From positions 1 through 64,000 of the forward strand of contig JAQYVY010000011.1 in the NCBI GenBank assembly GCA_030145195.1: DNA of 64,000 nt, given 5' to 3'. This document shows, in pieces, positions 34,308-42,566 of the stretch. A model generated the notes under the pieces. That model saw nothing but the letters and a program-made list of their open reading frames with translations. It made no database searches and had not been told where the DNA came from. Position 1 is the stretch's first letter. Each line of letters begins with the position of its first letter. Source of the DNA: Desulfuromonadales bacterium (GTDB lineage Bacteria > Desulfobacterota > Desulfuromonadia > Desulfuromonadales > BM103). Position numbers and translations under genes: made by a program.

Positions 34308-34332
34308 GGGCCACTCAATATTGAGTGGCCCC
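34308..34332. repeat. GGGCCACTCAATATTGAGTG palindrome
   Basis: This perfect palindrome is a variant of the GGGGACACTC family with GGCC replacing GGAC and compensating change in the other arm (GGCCCC). It lies 30 bases upstream of the transglycosylase start. Confidence 0.8.
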
Positions 34333-34362
34333 AATTCAAATATCCGGTGTTATAGTTTGCCT

Positions 34363-35355
34363 ATGAAACAATTAAGACGATGGTGTTTACTGCTGATATC
34401 TCTCTTCCTGTTGCTGGCGCAAGGTGCGCTGGCGCAAGGTGCGCTGGCGCAAGGGGGCTCACAAGATTTTGCATCCTGGCTCGAGTTGTTACGTAAGGAC
34501 GCTCTATCCGCAGGGATTTCGCAAAAGATTCTGGATCAGGCTCTGGCCGAGCTTAGAGCCCCGGAGCCGCGGGTGATCGAGCTCGATCAAACACAACCGG
34601 AAAAGACGGCGTCGCTAGAAGATTATGTTGCGACCCGGGTCAGCGACGAGCGTATCGCCGAAGGACGTTTGATGCTACGCCGCTACTCCACCTGGCTGAA
34701 CCGGGTCGAGCGGCAGTACCGGGTGCAAAAACGTTTCATCGTAGCCCTTTGGGGGATTGAAAGCAGCTACGGTAGGCACGCCGGGGAACATCCTGTTATC
34801 CCGGCACTCGTAACTCTGGCTTACGATGGGCGGCGCGGGGATTACTTTCGCAAGGAGTTGCTCGAGGGGCTGAAAATCCTCGATGACGGACATGTCTCTT
34901 TGGCGCGTATGCAAGGTTCTTGGGCGGGGGCAATGGGGCCTTTCCAGTTTATGCCATCTTCTTATCGCCACTATGCAGTCGATGCTGATGGCGACGGTCG
35001 CATCAATATCTGGGGGTCGGTTCCCGATGCGCTGGCCTCGGCGGCCAATTACCTTGCAAAAAATGGTTGGAAAAACGATCAAACCTGGGGGCGGCTCGTC
35101 AAGCTGCCCCGAAAGTTTGATGCTTCACTGAGCGGCCTGGACACCAGTTTGCCGCTGTCACGCTGGCAGGCCCTCGGTGTACGGCGCAGCAACGGCCGTG
35201 CGCTGCCCAGACGTCATTTGCAGTCTTCATTGATTATCCCCGACGGCCCAGACGGACCTGCTTACCTGGTCTATGACAATTTCCGGACGCTGCGTCGCTG
35301 GAACCGCTCGAATTCCTTTGCCGTTGCGGTCGGAACCCTTGCCGACAGTTTTTGA
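34363..35355 (+). CDS. mltB: MltB-type lytic murein transglycosylase
   Basis: The 330-residue product has a signal peptide ending in a tripled GALAQ unit (three direct 15-base repeats in the DNA). The catalytic domain follows, with the general-acid glutamate in LWGIESSYGRHAG (about E133) and the MltB signatures LARMQGSWAGAMGPFQFMPS, YRHYAVDADGDGRINIW and ALASAANYLAKNGW. It cleaves peptidoglycan with 1,6-anhydro product. The peptidoglycan-binding domain seen in some relatives is absent. It is adjacent to other wall-related genes. Confidence 0.9.
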   Translation: MKQLRRWCLLLISLFLLLAQGALAQGALAQGGSQDFASWLELLRKDALSAGISQKILDQALAELRAPEPRVIELDQTQPEKTASLEDYVATRVSDERIAEGRLMLRRYSTWLNRVERQYRVQKRFIVALWGIESSYGRHAGEHPVIPALVTLAYDGRRGDYFRKELLEGLKILDDGHVSLARMQGSWAGAMGPFQFMPSSYRHYAVDADGDGRINIWGSVPDALASAANYLAKNGWKNDQTWGRLVKLPRKFDASLSGLDTSLPLSRWQALGVRRSNGRALPRRHLQSSLIIPDGPDGPAYLVYDNFRTLRRWNRSNSFAVAVGTLADSF

Positions 35356-35386
35356 CTCCGTGGTCACACCTTGCGCGGCACCAGCC

Positions 35387-36100
35387 TCAGCTAACCTCAC
35401 CCAACTCAATCGTCAGGAATTCTTCCTTCGCCATCATCTCCCAGCACAAGTTTTTATCGAGGGGCTCAGAGGAGATAAAACAGGAGTTTTGCGCATAGGC
35501 TTTGTAGAGAGAGTAGTAGTCCGGTTCTCTGGCGAAATCACGATAGACGAAAAATTTCACGCCATCACTGAAGAGGCAATTGAGTGCCGAATATTTGTGT
35601 TTCTCTTTGATCACGGCAACTGAATCAAGAAACGCCTGGCCAAAATCTAAAACCTGGCCACTCATGACGTGATAAAAGAAAACTTCGGTATCACGGGCAT
35701 CGGCACCAAGCCCCGGTAGCGCTATGTCGGGAATCAGACTCTGATAGTCGTAGACCACGCCGTTATGAAAAAACACGTTGTTGCCAAGGTGAAAAGGGTG
35801 GGCGTGGCGGGTGCTGGAGGTGTTTGCCCATGCGGATTTACGCAGGTGCAAAATCATCAGCGGGGAGGTCTGCATCGCGCTTAAGAGGCCATTGACCCTG
35901 TCGAGCTCTTCCTGCAGGTTGACGCCACTTTTATGGACAACCAGCTCCCCTTGTTGATAGAAGGCTAACCCCCAGCCATCTTCGTGTCCGGGAGGATCTT
36001 CAGCCATGACCATGCCGCTGCGCGTGAGCTCACAGAAGTGGGCCACGATTTTCTTATGCCTGGCATAGTCGAAATTGGTGATGCCGAGAACTCTGCACAT
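35387..36100 (-). CDS. class II glutamine amidotransferase (YafJ-like)
   Basis: The 237-residue product begins MCRVLGI, putting the Ntn nucleophile at Cys2. The family blocks EDGWGLAFYQ, LHLRKSAWAN, HAHPFHLGNNVFFHNGVVYDY and FISSEPL follow. There is no synthase domain, as in YafJ/EgtC-type proteins whose acceptor is often unknown. AGGAG lies seven bases before the ATG. It is ten bases downstream of spmB and probably co-transcribed. Confidence 0.9.
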   Translation of the reverse strand: MCRVLGITNFDYARHKKIVAHFCELTRSGMVMAEDPPGHEDGWGLAFYQQGELVVHKSGVNLQEELDRVNGLLSAMQTSPLMILHLRKSAWANTSSTRHAHPFHLGNNVFFHNGVVYDYQSLIPDIALPGLGADARDTEVFFYHVMSGQVLDFGQAFLDSVAVIKEKHKYSALNCLFSDGVKFFVYRDFAREPDYYSLYKAYAQNSCFISSEPLDKNLCWEMMAKEEFLTIELGEVS

Positions 36101-36110
36101 AGACAGACTC

Positions 36111-36641
36111 CTAGAAAAACCACTTGGCGACAGTCACTGCCACAAGGATGCCGATAAAATCCGCAATCAGACAGACTGGCACCAGATAACGGGTTTTCTT
36201 GATGCTGACGGCGCCAAGATAGATGGCCAGCACATAGAAAGTCGTTTCAGCGCTTCCCATAATCACGGCCGACATATAGGTGGCCATGGAGTCAACGCCG
36301 GCGGTCTGGACGATGTCGGTAAAGAGCGCGGTCGAAGCGCTGCCGGAGAGGGGCTTGACGATCGCCATGGAGACTGCTTCGATCGGGACACCCAGGAAAG
36401 CGAACACGCGGTAGAAGGCATCCCTGAGATAATCGAAAGCCCCTGATGCCTGGAAACCTTTAATGGCGACGAAGATGGTTAAGAGATAAGGGAAAATCTT
36501 AAGAATAATCGCTGGACCTTCTTTGGCTCCGGCGACGAAGGAATCATAGACCCTGACTTTCTTGAACGTTCCATAGAGAACGGTAAAGAGAATAAAGAGC
36601 GGGATAATCAGCAGCGAGAGGTATTCAATGGTGGAGATCAT
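36111..36641 (-). CDS. spmB: spore maturation protein B-like membrane protein
   Basis: The 176-residue product has several helices and the nucleoside-recognition (Gate) pattern: YDSFVAGAKEGPAIILKIFPYL, MAIVKPLSGSASTALFTDIV and SAVIMGSAETTFYVLAIY. It matches SpmB. Homologues are common in non-spore-formers, where the SpmA/SpmB pair is a membrane complex of unclear transport role. GGAGG precedes the ATG, which overlaps the spmA stop by four bases. Confidence 0.9.
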   Translation of the reverse strand: MISTIEYLSLLIIPLFILFTVLYGTFKKVRVYDSFVAGAKEGPAIILKIFPYLLTIFVAIKGFQASGAFDYLRDAFYRVFAFLGVPIEAVSMAIVKPLSGSASTALFTDIVQTAGVDSMATYMSAVIMGSAETTFYVLAIYLGAVSIKKTRYLVPVCLIADFIGILVAVTVAKWFF

Positions 36642-37213
36642 CGAAATATCCTCCTGAACGCAGCCAGAACCAGCAGCGCGGTCATGGTTGAGATCGCGGT
36701 AGCGATCAGCACCGGAAGAACGACCGCAGCCGGATTGCTGTGCCCGTAGCTGGCCAGAATGCCAATCACGGAGAAGGGAATCAGCTGGATACTGGCGGTG
36801 TTGATGACGATGAACGTCATCATCTCAGGGGTGATGGTGCCTTTATCCTCATTGAGGGCATCGAGATCTTGCATCGCCTGGATCCCCAGCGGGGTGGCTG
36901 CGTTGCCGAGTCCGAACAAGTTGGCCAAAACATTTAGAGTGATCGCTGTAATCGAAGGATGATCGCCGGGAATGTTTTTAAACAAACGGCAGATGAGCGG
37001 TTTGAACAGGTGCGCGATGCGATAGATCAGGCCGGAGTCTTCGAGGATTTTCGTGATCCCCATCCACACCGAGATGATGCCCAGGAGATAGAGTGAAACT
37101 TCCACGGCCGATTTGGCGCCGTCGAAGATCGATTTGGTAAACGCCTCAAGATTGCCGGTGAAGATGGCGAAAACGATACTGACGCAAATCATGATCAGCC
37201 AGAGGACATTCAT
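36638..37213 (-). CDS. spmA: spore maturation protein A-like membrane protein
   Basis: The 191-residue membrane protein has FDGAKSAVEVSLYLLGIISVWMG and NVLANLFGLGNAATPLGIQAMQ, the Gate-domain motif of SpmA. GGAGG lies six bases before the ATG, which overlaps the LD-carboxypeptidase stop by four bases. It is the middle gene of the operon. Confidence 0.9.
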   Translation of the reverse strand: MNVLWLIMICVSIVFAIFTGNLEAFTKSIFDGAKSAVEVSLYLLGIISVWMGITKILEDSGLIYRIAHLFKPLICRLFKNIPGDHPSITAITLNVLANLFGLGNAATPLGIQAMQDLDALNEDKGTITPEMMTFIVINTASIQLIPFSVIGILASYGHSNPAAVVLPVLIATAISTMTALLVLAAFRRIFR

Positions 37214-38076
37214 GCTTTTCCTCCGGGGAACGACATTTTTCTGATCAAAAGCTGCTTGCGTCCGGTATTCAACTCAACTTCGGCACCGATCGGTAAGGTG
37301 ATCTTGTTGGCGACATGGCCGATGTTGGGACAATGCAGCACCGGAAAGTTGAGCTCCATTTGTGAGGCCAGAATATCATAAACCTGCTTGCTTCTGAGGC
37401 CGCGAAAATCGCCGAGAATGAGCGCCTTGATCCCGGCGAATTTACCGGCAAGCAGCCACTGGGTCAGATAGCGATCGACCTCATGCAGCTTTTCATCGAC
37501 ATCTTCGAAAAACAGAATCGATCCTTGCGTCTCGATCTCCCAGTCGGTCTTGATCAGGGCGGTTAAGGTAATCAGGTTGCCCCCTTTCAGAATCCCTGTG
37601 GCCGAACCAGGGTGATAGACTTTGCAGCGGGCTCCTTTGAGGAGGTTTTGTTCCGGATAGCCTGTGACGGCGTTGGTAAACGACTTCAGTGTGAATGACG
37701 TTGGCGTGTCCAGGTTGATCAGCATGGGGGCATGCAGGGCAACCATCCCGGTGCGCTCAAAGATCGGATTGAGCAGGGCGCTTAAGTCGCTGAAGCCGGC
37801 GATAATTTTAGGGTGTCTTTTAATCAGGTCGAAGTCGATGAACGGCAGGGTTTTCATAGCACTGTAGCCGCCGCGCAAGGCCAGGATAATATCGACTCCG
37901 GGATTTGCGAAGGCGTCATGGAGCTGGGCCGCCTTCTCTTGCGGCGAGAGGGGCCGTTGCGGGAATTCGGGGTTGATCACGTTGAAACCAAGCTTGGTGA
38001 GCTGCTTGATGCCCGCGCTGAAGTCACGCTTCTTCTTGATCAAATAGCTGGGCGCGATAATAAAGACGTTGTTCAA
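37210..38076 (-). CDS. ldcA: LD-carboxypeptidase (S66, LdcA/MccF family)
   Basis: The product has about 288 residues. ALRGGYSAMKTLPFIDF and IAGFSDLSALLNPIF hold the S66 core, the latter with the presumed nucleophilic serine. LFFEDVDEKLHEVDRYL and CPNIGHVANKITLPIGAEV supply the glutamate and histidine. Family members trim the terminal D-alanine of murein tetrapeptides in the cytoplasm. The start is a TTG at 38076 (GGAG seven bases upstream). It leads the ldcA-spmA-spmB-amidotransferase operon. Confidence 0.87.
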   Translation of the reverse strand: MNNVFIIAPSYLIKKKRDFSAGIKQLTKLGFNVINPEFPQRPLSPQEKAAQLHDAFANPGVDIILALRGGYSAMKTLPFIDFDLIKRHPKIIAGFSDLSALLNPIFERTGMVALHAPMLINLDTPTSFTLKSFTNAVTGYPEQNLLKGARCKVYHPGSATGILKGGNLITLTALIKTDWEIETQGSILFFEDVDEKLHEVDRYLTQWLLAGKFAGIKALILGDFRGLRSKQVYDILASQMELNFPVLHCPNIGHVANKITLPIGAEVELNTGRKQLLIRKMSFPGGKA

Positions 38077-38130
38077 GGGAAATCTCCACAATACGAACCT
38101 TATAAAGAGGCTTTAATTTATCTCCAATCA

Positions 38131-38154
38131 GCTCCAATTACAACCGGATTGGAG
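38131..38154. promoter_or_regulatory. inverted repeat in the divergent intergenic region
   Basis: Perfect eight-base arms GCTCCAAT / ATTGGAGC enclose an eight-base spacer between the divergent ldcA and DUF1460 genes. A third TCTCCAAT lies at 38121. It could be an operator for the two wall-related transcripts. The role is inferred from position only. Confidence 0.4.
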
Positions 38155-38262
38155 CGGTGGCTTTTGTGCATTATTCTTGCCAAACAGGTTGCACACTTTT
38201 ATAACTTGAATCAGTGAGTTCATCATCGCCGGAGTTGATCCTCTTATACCTGGATACCTTTG

Positions 38263-39057
38263 ATGCCTTTTAAACTAACGCTATTGTCACTCTGCCTCTT
38301 TTGCCTGATCTCCTGTGCTGCGCTTGGTGCAGAGCAGACTCTGGTCAATCTCGGTCGCTGGAGCAACCCGGAGCTCGCGCAAATCATCGCCACGGCACAC
38401 CAGCTTGACGCTGCTGGCGAACAGATTGTTGAGCTCTCCTCTCACTTCATTTCGACCCCTTATGTCGCAGACACTCTGATCGGCGATTCACAAAAAGCGG
38501 AAAAACTGGTCATCAATCTGGCCGGGTTCGACTGTTTTACCTTGCTTGATACGATCGAAGCCTTGCGTCGCGCATCAGAACTTGACGATTTTTCTAAACA
38601 ACTAAGACAAGTTCGCTATCGCGATGGCAAGGTGACCTATCCCAACCGTAGACACTTTTTCAGCGACTGGGTTACAGGCGATAGTGCCAGGATCGCAGAT
38701 GTGACCGCAGCCGTGGGGCAGGGCAGAGCTCAAGTTGTCGTCAAGCAACTCAATCTTAAAAACGACGGCAGCCATTGGTTGCCAGGCGTCAAGGTTGCGC
38801 GGCGTGAAATGAGCTACATTCCCACCAACAAAATTGACATGGAATTGTTGTCCGCTCTGCAGACGGGCGATTATCTTGGCATATACAGTGATCATGCCGG
38901 TCTCGACGTCAGTCATACCGGGGTGCTTGTTAAAGCAGAAGATCGTTTCATCCTGCGCCATGCTTCATCACGCAAGGGCGTGCGACGGGTCGTTGACATC
39001 GATCTGCTGGAGTATTTGCAGGGCAAACCGGGGTTGGTGGTCTATCGTGCCAGGTAG
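38263..39057 (+). CDS. DUF1460 envelope protein (NlpC/P60-like fold)
   Basis: The 264-residue product has a hydrophobic signal region with a lipobox-like LISCAALG. The DUF1460 signatures are present: STPYVADTLIG, INLAGFDCFTLLDTIEALRRA (the cysteine as likely nucleophile) and HAGLDVSHTGVLV with the histidine. RFILRHASSRKGVRRVVDIDL follows. Structural work on the family shows an NlpC/P60-like amidase fold, so peptidoglycan-peptide cleavage is plausible. Its place next to ldcA and mltB fits a wall role. Confidence 0.85.
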   Translation: MPFKLTLLSLCLFCLISCAALGAEQTLVNLGRWSNPELAQIIATAHQLDAAGEQIVELSSHFISTPYVADTLIGDSQKAEKLVINLAGFDCFTLLDTIEALRRASELDDFSKQLRQVRYRDGKVTYPNRRHFFSDWVTGDSARIADVTAAVGQGRAQVVVKQLNLKNDGSHWLPGVKVARREMSYIPTNKIDMELLSALQTGDYLGIYSDHAGLDVSHTGVLVKAEDRFILRHASSRKGVRRVVDIDLLEYLQGKPGLVVYRAR

Positions 39058-39320
39058 AGTGAATTTGGGGTGTTAGGGTCGGACCAGTGTTGGACACTCC
39101 CTCTTGAGTGCCTCAAAGAGTCCATTGCTGGCAATGTTTTAATCCTCCAGAAATTGACAATCACCGTCCTTCTGGCGTATACAAGATCGCCGTTCCTCAG
39201 TGGAAGATGGTTGTCGCCGGTTGTCGCCCGCTGTGGCTTTACTTTCTGCAGTTGCCGCCTGATTAAAACCATACATTAACACTCTGTGTGTTCAAATTTC
39301 CCTAAAAGAGAGTTTATCTA
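39058..39320. other. intergenic region with a worn repeat
   Basis: GGGTCGGACCAGTGTTGGAC, then ACTCCCTCTTGAGTGCC (39075-39115), is a worn palindrome. The phrase AGGGTCGGACCA also occurs at 14740. The rest shows only a short low-quality frame. A GAGAG ribosome binding site for the next gene lies at its end. Confidence 0.4.
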
Positions 39321-40202
39321 ATGTTCAACCTGAAACCCGAATCCGTCGCTCAGTTCGAGCGCCTGATGAGTTCCGTCGAGATGCTATTGCCGAAAGCGGT
39401 CAAACCGGTCGACTGGTCTTCCTGTTGCGCCGCCAACTGGCGCCGGCACTCCTTCTCCGGCTACCTTGAGCCGGTCAAGATGACCGACAGCACCCGACTT
39501 GATCAACTGCTCGGCGTCGAAGAACAGAAGCAGATCATGGTCAACAACACCAAGCAGTTCCTGCAGGGGCTGCCGGCCAACAACGCACTGTTGTGGGGTT
39601 CCCGTGGGACCGGCAAATCGTCGATCATCAAGGCAATTCTCAACGAGTTCGGTGACCAGGGGCTTCGGATCATCCAGGTGGAGAAAGAAGACCTGATTTA
39701 CATCTCGGAGATTTTTGCCGCCGTTGAGGACCAGCCGTACCGCTTCATCATGCTCTGCGACGACCTGACCTTCGAAACCGGCGAACTGGCTTATAAGATG
39801 CTCAAGAGCGCGCTCGACGGCTCAGTCTATTCCGCCCCGGACAACGTGCTGATCTATGTGACCTCCAACCGACGTTTCCTGCTGCCCGAATACGACGGCG
39901 ACCACCTCGGCGGCAAGTACGTGAAGGGCGAACTGCAGCAGAGCGAGATCATGGAAGAGAAAAGCTCGCTCTCTGACCGCTTCGGCATCTGGGTCCCTTT
40001 TCATGTCTTCTCGCAAGAGCGCTACCTCGAAGCGGTCAAACTCTGTGTCGCAGGCTGGTGCGAAAAACTCGATCGAGAGATCCCCTGGGACGTCGATCTA
40101 GAGCGGGCCGCGATCAAATGGTCGCATGACAAGAGCAAACGCTGTGGTCGGACCGCCTTCCAGTTCTCAAAGAACTGGGTCGGCAAGTACCTGCTGAAAT
40201 AA
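39321..40202 (+). CDS. DUF815 AAA-type ATPase
   Basis: The 293-residue product has Walker A WGSRGTGKSSIIKAIL (about 92-107), Walker B RFIMLCDDLTFE and sensor-like LIYVTSNRRFLLPE. Together with ADNRFGIW-type text LSDRFGIWVPFHVFSQERYLEAV these match DUF815. The function is unknown; family members resemble AAA+ loaders. The 40203-40404 gap holds a GGGGGACACCTC half site near 40336. Confidence 0.88.
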   Translation: MFNLKPESVAQFERLMSSVEMLLPKAVKPVDWSSCCAANWRRHSFSGYLEPVKMTDSTRLDQLLGVEEQKQIMVNNTKQFLQGLPANNALLWGSRGTGKSSIIKAILNEFGDQGLRIIQVEKEDLIYISEIFAAVEDQPYRFIMLCDDLTFETGELAYKMLKSALDGSVYSAPDNVLIYVTSNRRFLLPEYDGDHLGGKYVKGELQQSEIMEEKSSLSDRFGIWVPFHVFSQERYLEAVKLCVAGWCEKLDREIPWDVDLERAAIKWSHDKSKRCGRTAFQFSKNWVGKYLLK

Positions 40203-40404
40203 TTTCGACGCGCCGGTATCCTCGATTGCCACCCGGGCGCCAAAGCCTTCTCAAGGACCATGAATCTTAATCGGCAGCGCTTGTTTGATTAGCCAATGGT
40301 TTTGTCGCAAAAGAGTACTTCCTTATAACGTTGCTGGGGGACACCTCTCTTAATTGTTGAGCCAAACTTCGGGGATGCAGGCATAAGTCTGAAGTCTTAA
40401 AACG

Positions 40405-40436
40405 AAAGCGCCCGGTCTGTGTAGACCGGGCGCTTT
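40405..40436 (-). terminator. Rho-independent terminator after nrfA
   Basis: Fourteen-base GC-rich arms AAAGCGCCCGGTCT / AGACCGGGCGCTTT with a four-base loop are flanked by T-rich tracts on both strands. It is the end of the nrfA transcript and could stop DUF815 read-through as well. Confidence 0.93.
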
Positions 40437-40479
40437 GTTTTGTTGTGCAACCGCACTTTGCGGTTAAGGGCAGGGCGGG

Positions 40480-41952
40480 TTATTTCTTATAGGCCGTATT
40501 GTCGCTCATCCCTTGGCGAATCTCCGGGTCGAGGATGCCACGCTTGATTGCGTCCTTTTCCCATTCTTTAAGCAGTCCCTTCTTAAAGACCAACTTCTCA
40601 TCCACGAGCTTCTGGAAGGGAACCCCGGCCAAAGCCTGAGCTTTCTCTTTGGTAGAGAAGTCCGGGGTGACATAGTTTGTCGCATCATACTTGGTCAAAA
40701 CTTTTGTCAGTTTGAGTCTGGCTGTCTGGGCAGCCTCGTTGGCGACACTGAGAATTCTCAGGGTCTCTTCCGGGGCATGATAGAAAGAACCGTGGCTGGC
40801 GATAGCATAATCCCAACGCCACTGGCCGTGACGGATGTCCAACAAAATTCCAGCCATCTCTGCTTCGGTTGCACCGAGCCGCCAGGCTTCGCCCGCTTCA
40901 AGGTGGGCTTTGGCCAGATTGTTCATGGCGATTTCCATTAATTGTTCTTTTCGCTCCAGTTTGCGAGCGACGATTGCTTCGAGCAGTTCCGGACTTTCAT
41001 CGTGACAGTTGGCGCAGGTGTCCAGCATCTGGGAGAGGCGGCCTTTGATCTGGTGGTCCGTAACGGTTTCGCCGTCAATCTTAATGTCAGGCATGTGACA
41101 GTCGGCACAGGTGACACCGTTTTGCGCGTGAATGCCGCTCTTGAAGATTTCGTAGCCAGGATGCTGTGCTTTCAGCATTGGAGTCTTGCTGATCTTGTGG
41201 GTCCAATCTTTAAACTCAAGCGCGTCGTAATATTCCTCCATGCCCTCAACAGTCAAACCGTTGGCCCAGGGCAGGGTGACGACTTTTGCGACTTTTTCGT
41301 TGCCAGCGGCATCGGTCCAAGCCGTCGATTTGAAATAGTACTCGACGTGGCATTGGGCGCAGACGAGTGAGCGCATCTCGGTTTCACTGACTTTCGCCAT
41401 GTCAAGGCCAGCACTCTCAAACCCTCTTTCCAGCGAAGGCCTACCAACAGTCAGTTCGGCTGTCTTGCTGTCGTGACAATCAGCACAACCGACGGAGTTG
41501 ACGATTTCATTTCCGTACTTGGCCCACTTGCCGGTAAAGAATTCAAGCTCACCGTCCTCTTGAATCATCCGCGGAACGTCAGGAGATTTACAGGTCCAGC
41601 AAGCAGTCGGCATGGGACCGGTCTTGGCGTCAACGGGTGCACCGGTCCGCAGTGAGTTCTGATTGCTCTGCAGGGCGTAAAAGTGACCTCTGGGGGCATT
41701 GTAGTCCTTGGCAAAACCGTAACCGGCCCACAGCACCGCGAGCTGAGGTTTTTTCTCCAACAGGTCAGTGATCTCAGCGCTTTCGGAAGTTTTTTTCCAG
41801 GTACTGTATTGGTGAGGGTAAAAGGATGCCCAGTCCCGGTTATTGCTCTTGACCTCATCTTTACTAGTCATGGGTGCAGCCTGAAGAGTGGCTGTGCCGA
41901 TAAAGACCAGAGCAGCAAGGATGCCGACGGAACGGATGAATACTTTGTACAT
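40480..41952 (-). CDS. nrfA: ammonia-forming cytochrome c nitrite reductase, pentahaem
   Basis: The 490-residue precursor has a Sec signal peptide (cleavage near 26). The active-site haem motif is CWTCK (118-122), the lysine-ligated form diagnostic of NrfA. Four CXXCH motifs follow: CADCH (156), CAQCH (198), CADCH (282) and CANCH (313). The catalytic region includes LRTGAPV before the first haem, VEYYF after the third and AQHPGYEIF (distal histidine). It reduces nitrite to ammonium with six electrons in the periplasm. GGAGG lies five bases before the ATG at 41952. No nrfH-type quinol-oxidising partner gene is adjacent, which is unusual. Confidence 0.97.
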   Translation of the reverse strand: MYKVFIRSVGILAALVFIGTATLQAAPMTSKDEVKSNNRDWASFYPHQYSTWKKTSESAEITDLLEKKPQLAVLWAGYGFAKDYNAPRGHFYALQSNQNSLRTGAPVDAKTGPMPTACWTCKSPDVPRMIQEDGELEFFTGKWAKYGNEIVNSVGCADCHDSKTAELTVGRPSLERGFESAGLDMAKVSETEMRSLVCAQCHVEYYFKSTAWTDAAGNEKVAKVVTLPWANGLTVEGMEEYYDALEFKDWTHKISKTPMLKAQHPGYEIFKSGIHAQNGVTCADCHMPDIKIDGETVTDHQIKGRLSQMLDTCANCHDESPELLEAIVARKLERKEQLMEIAMNNLAKAHLEAGEAWRLGATEAEMAGILLDIRHGQWRWDYAIASHGSFYHAPEETLRILSVANEAAQTARLKLTKVLTKYDATNYVTPDFSTKEKAQALAGVPFQKLVDEKLVFKKGLLKEWEKDAIKRGILDPEIRQGMSDNTAYKK

Positions 41953-42012
41953 GTTTCCTCCTGTGATGATACGCAAGTTTTCGCTACCATAGCCGAATCA
42001 ATTATTTCAGAG

Positions 42013-42030
42013 ATTTGACGCAAGTCAAAT
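42013..42030. promoter_or_regulatory. HcpR/FNR-type operator upstream of nrfA
   Basis: ATTTGACGCAAGTCAAAT is a perfect palindrome (TTGAC, four bases, GTCAA), 60 bases before the nrfA start. This is the Crp/Fnr-superfamily site class reported for HcpR regulators of nitrogen-oxide stress in anaerobes, and differs from the FNR consensus TTGAT..ATCAA. Position and gene content support nitrite/NO control. It could also serve the divergent gene at 42162. Confidence 0.7.
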
Positions 42031-42161
42031 TTGCTTAAAAAGATATGCTTCGTTTGTGCATTCCAAAGAGTGGCCAGTCAGTGCGTCTGTTTACATGGTA
42101 TGATGTGAGAGAAGTAAATTTTTGAAGCCTTACCCCTAAATTTAAAGAGTGGAGGAACAAG

Positions 42162-42518
42162 ATGCCCCATGTTGTTTTGGAAAACATCAATTCAGTCACT
42201 GAGGTTTTGGATAGTATTGTTGCGTTTACAACGAAGATAGAAGGTGGTTTTCTCAAGGTGACCGACACATACATAAATTCAGGTCAAAACAAAGCGCTTG
42301 TTGAATCTCTGGCCATTGAAAACAACAAAAATCAAAGTTTTTTTGTCGAACTGTCGCAGAAAAAAACCAGTCTGACGGTCAGGTTGCTGCCACTCACCGA
42401 TCCAGCTAAAACCCCCGGGGTGAAAATGATCATGGCGATGCTTGCCAAGCAGATCAAAGATTCCAATCCACAAGTTTGTTATGGGAAGACTAACTTGCAG
42501 GACTTTTTACTGGAATAG
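42162..42518 (+). CDS. uncharacterised small protein divergent from nrfA
   Basis: The 118-residue soluble product has no signal peptide. Its sequence (NINSVTEVLDSIVAFTTKIE, FVELSQKKTSLTVRLLPLTD, MIMAMLAKQIKDSN) suggests an alpha/beta fold. I do not recognise the family. GGAGG lies seven bases before the ATG. It shares the intergenic region with nrfA, including the TTGAC palindrome. Confidence 0.8.
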   Translation: MPHVVLENINSVTEVLDSIVAFTTKIEGGFLKVTDTYINSGQNKALVESLAIENNKNQSFFVELSQKKTSLTVRLLPLTDPAKTPGVKMIMAMLAKQIKDSNPQVCYGKTNLQDFLLE

Positions 42519-42566
42519 GGTGGCACTCCATGGCTGACTTTCTTAACGCACGGAGAACCGAATACT

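Noticed and set aside
36111-37213. SpmA/SpmB as evidence of a spore-forming organism
   Set aside because: Homologues are common in non-sporulating bacteria, and the rest of the window is Gram-negative in character.
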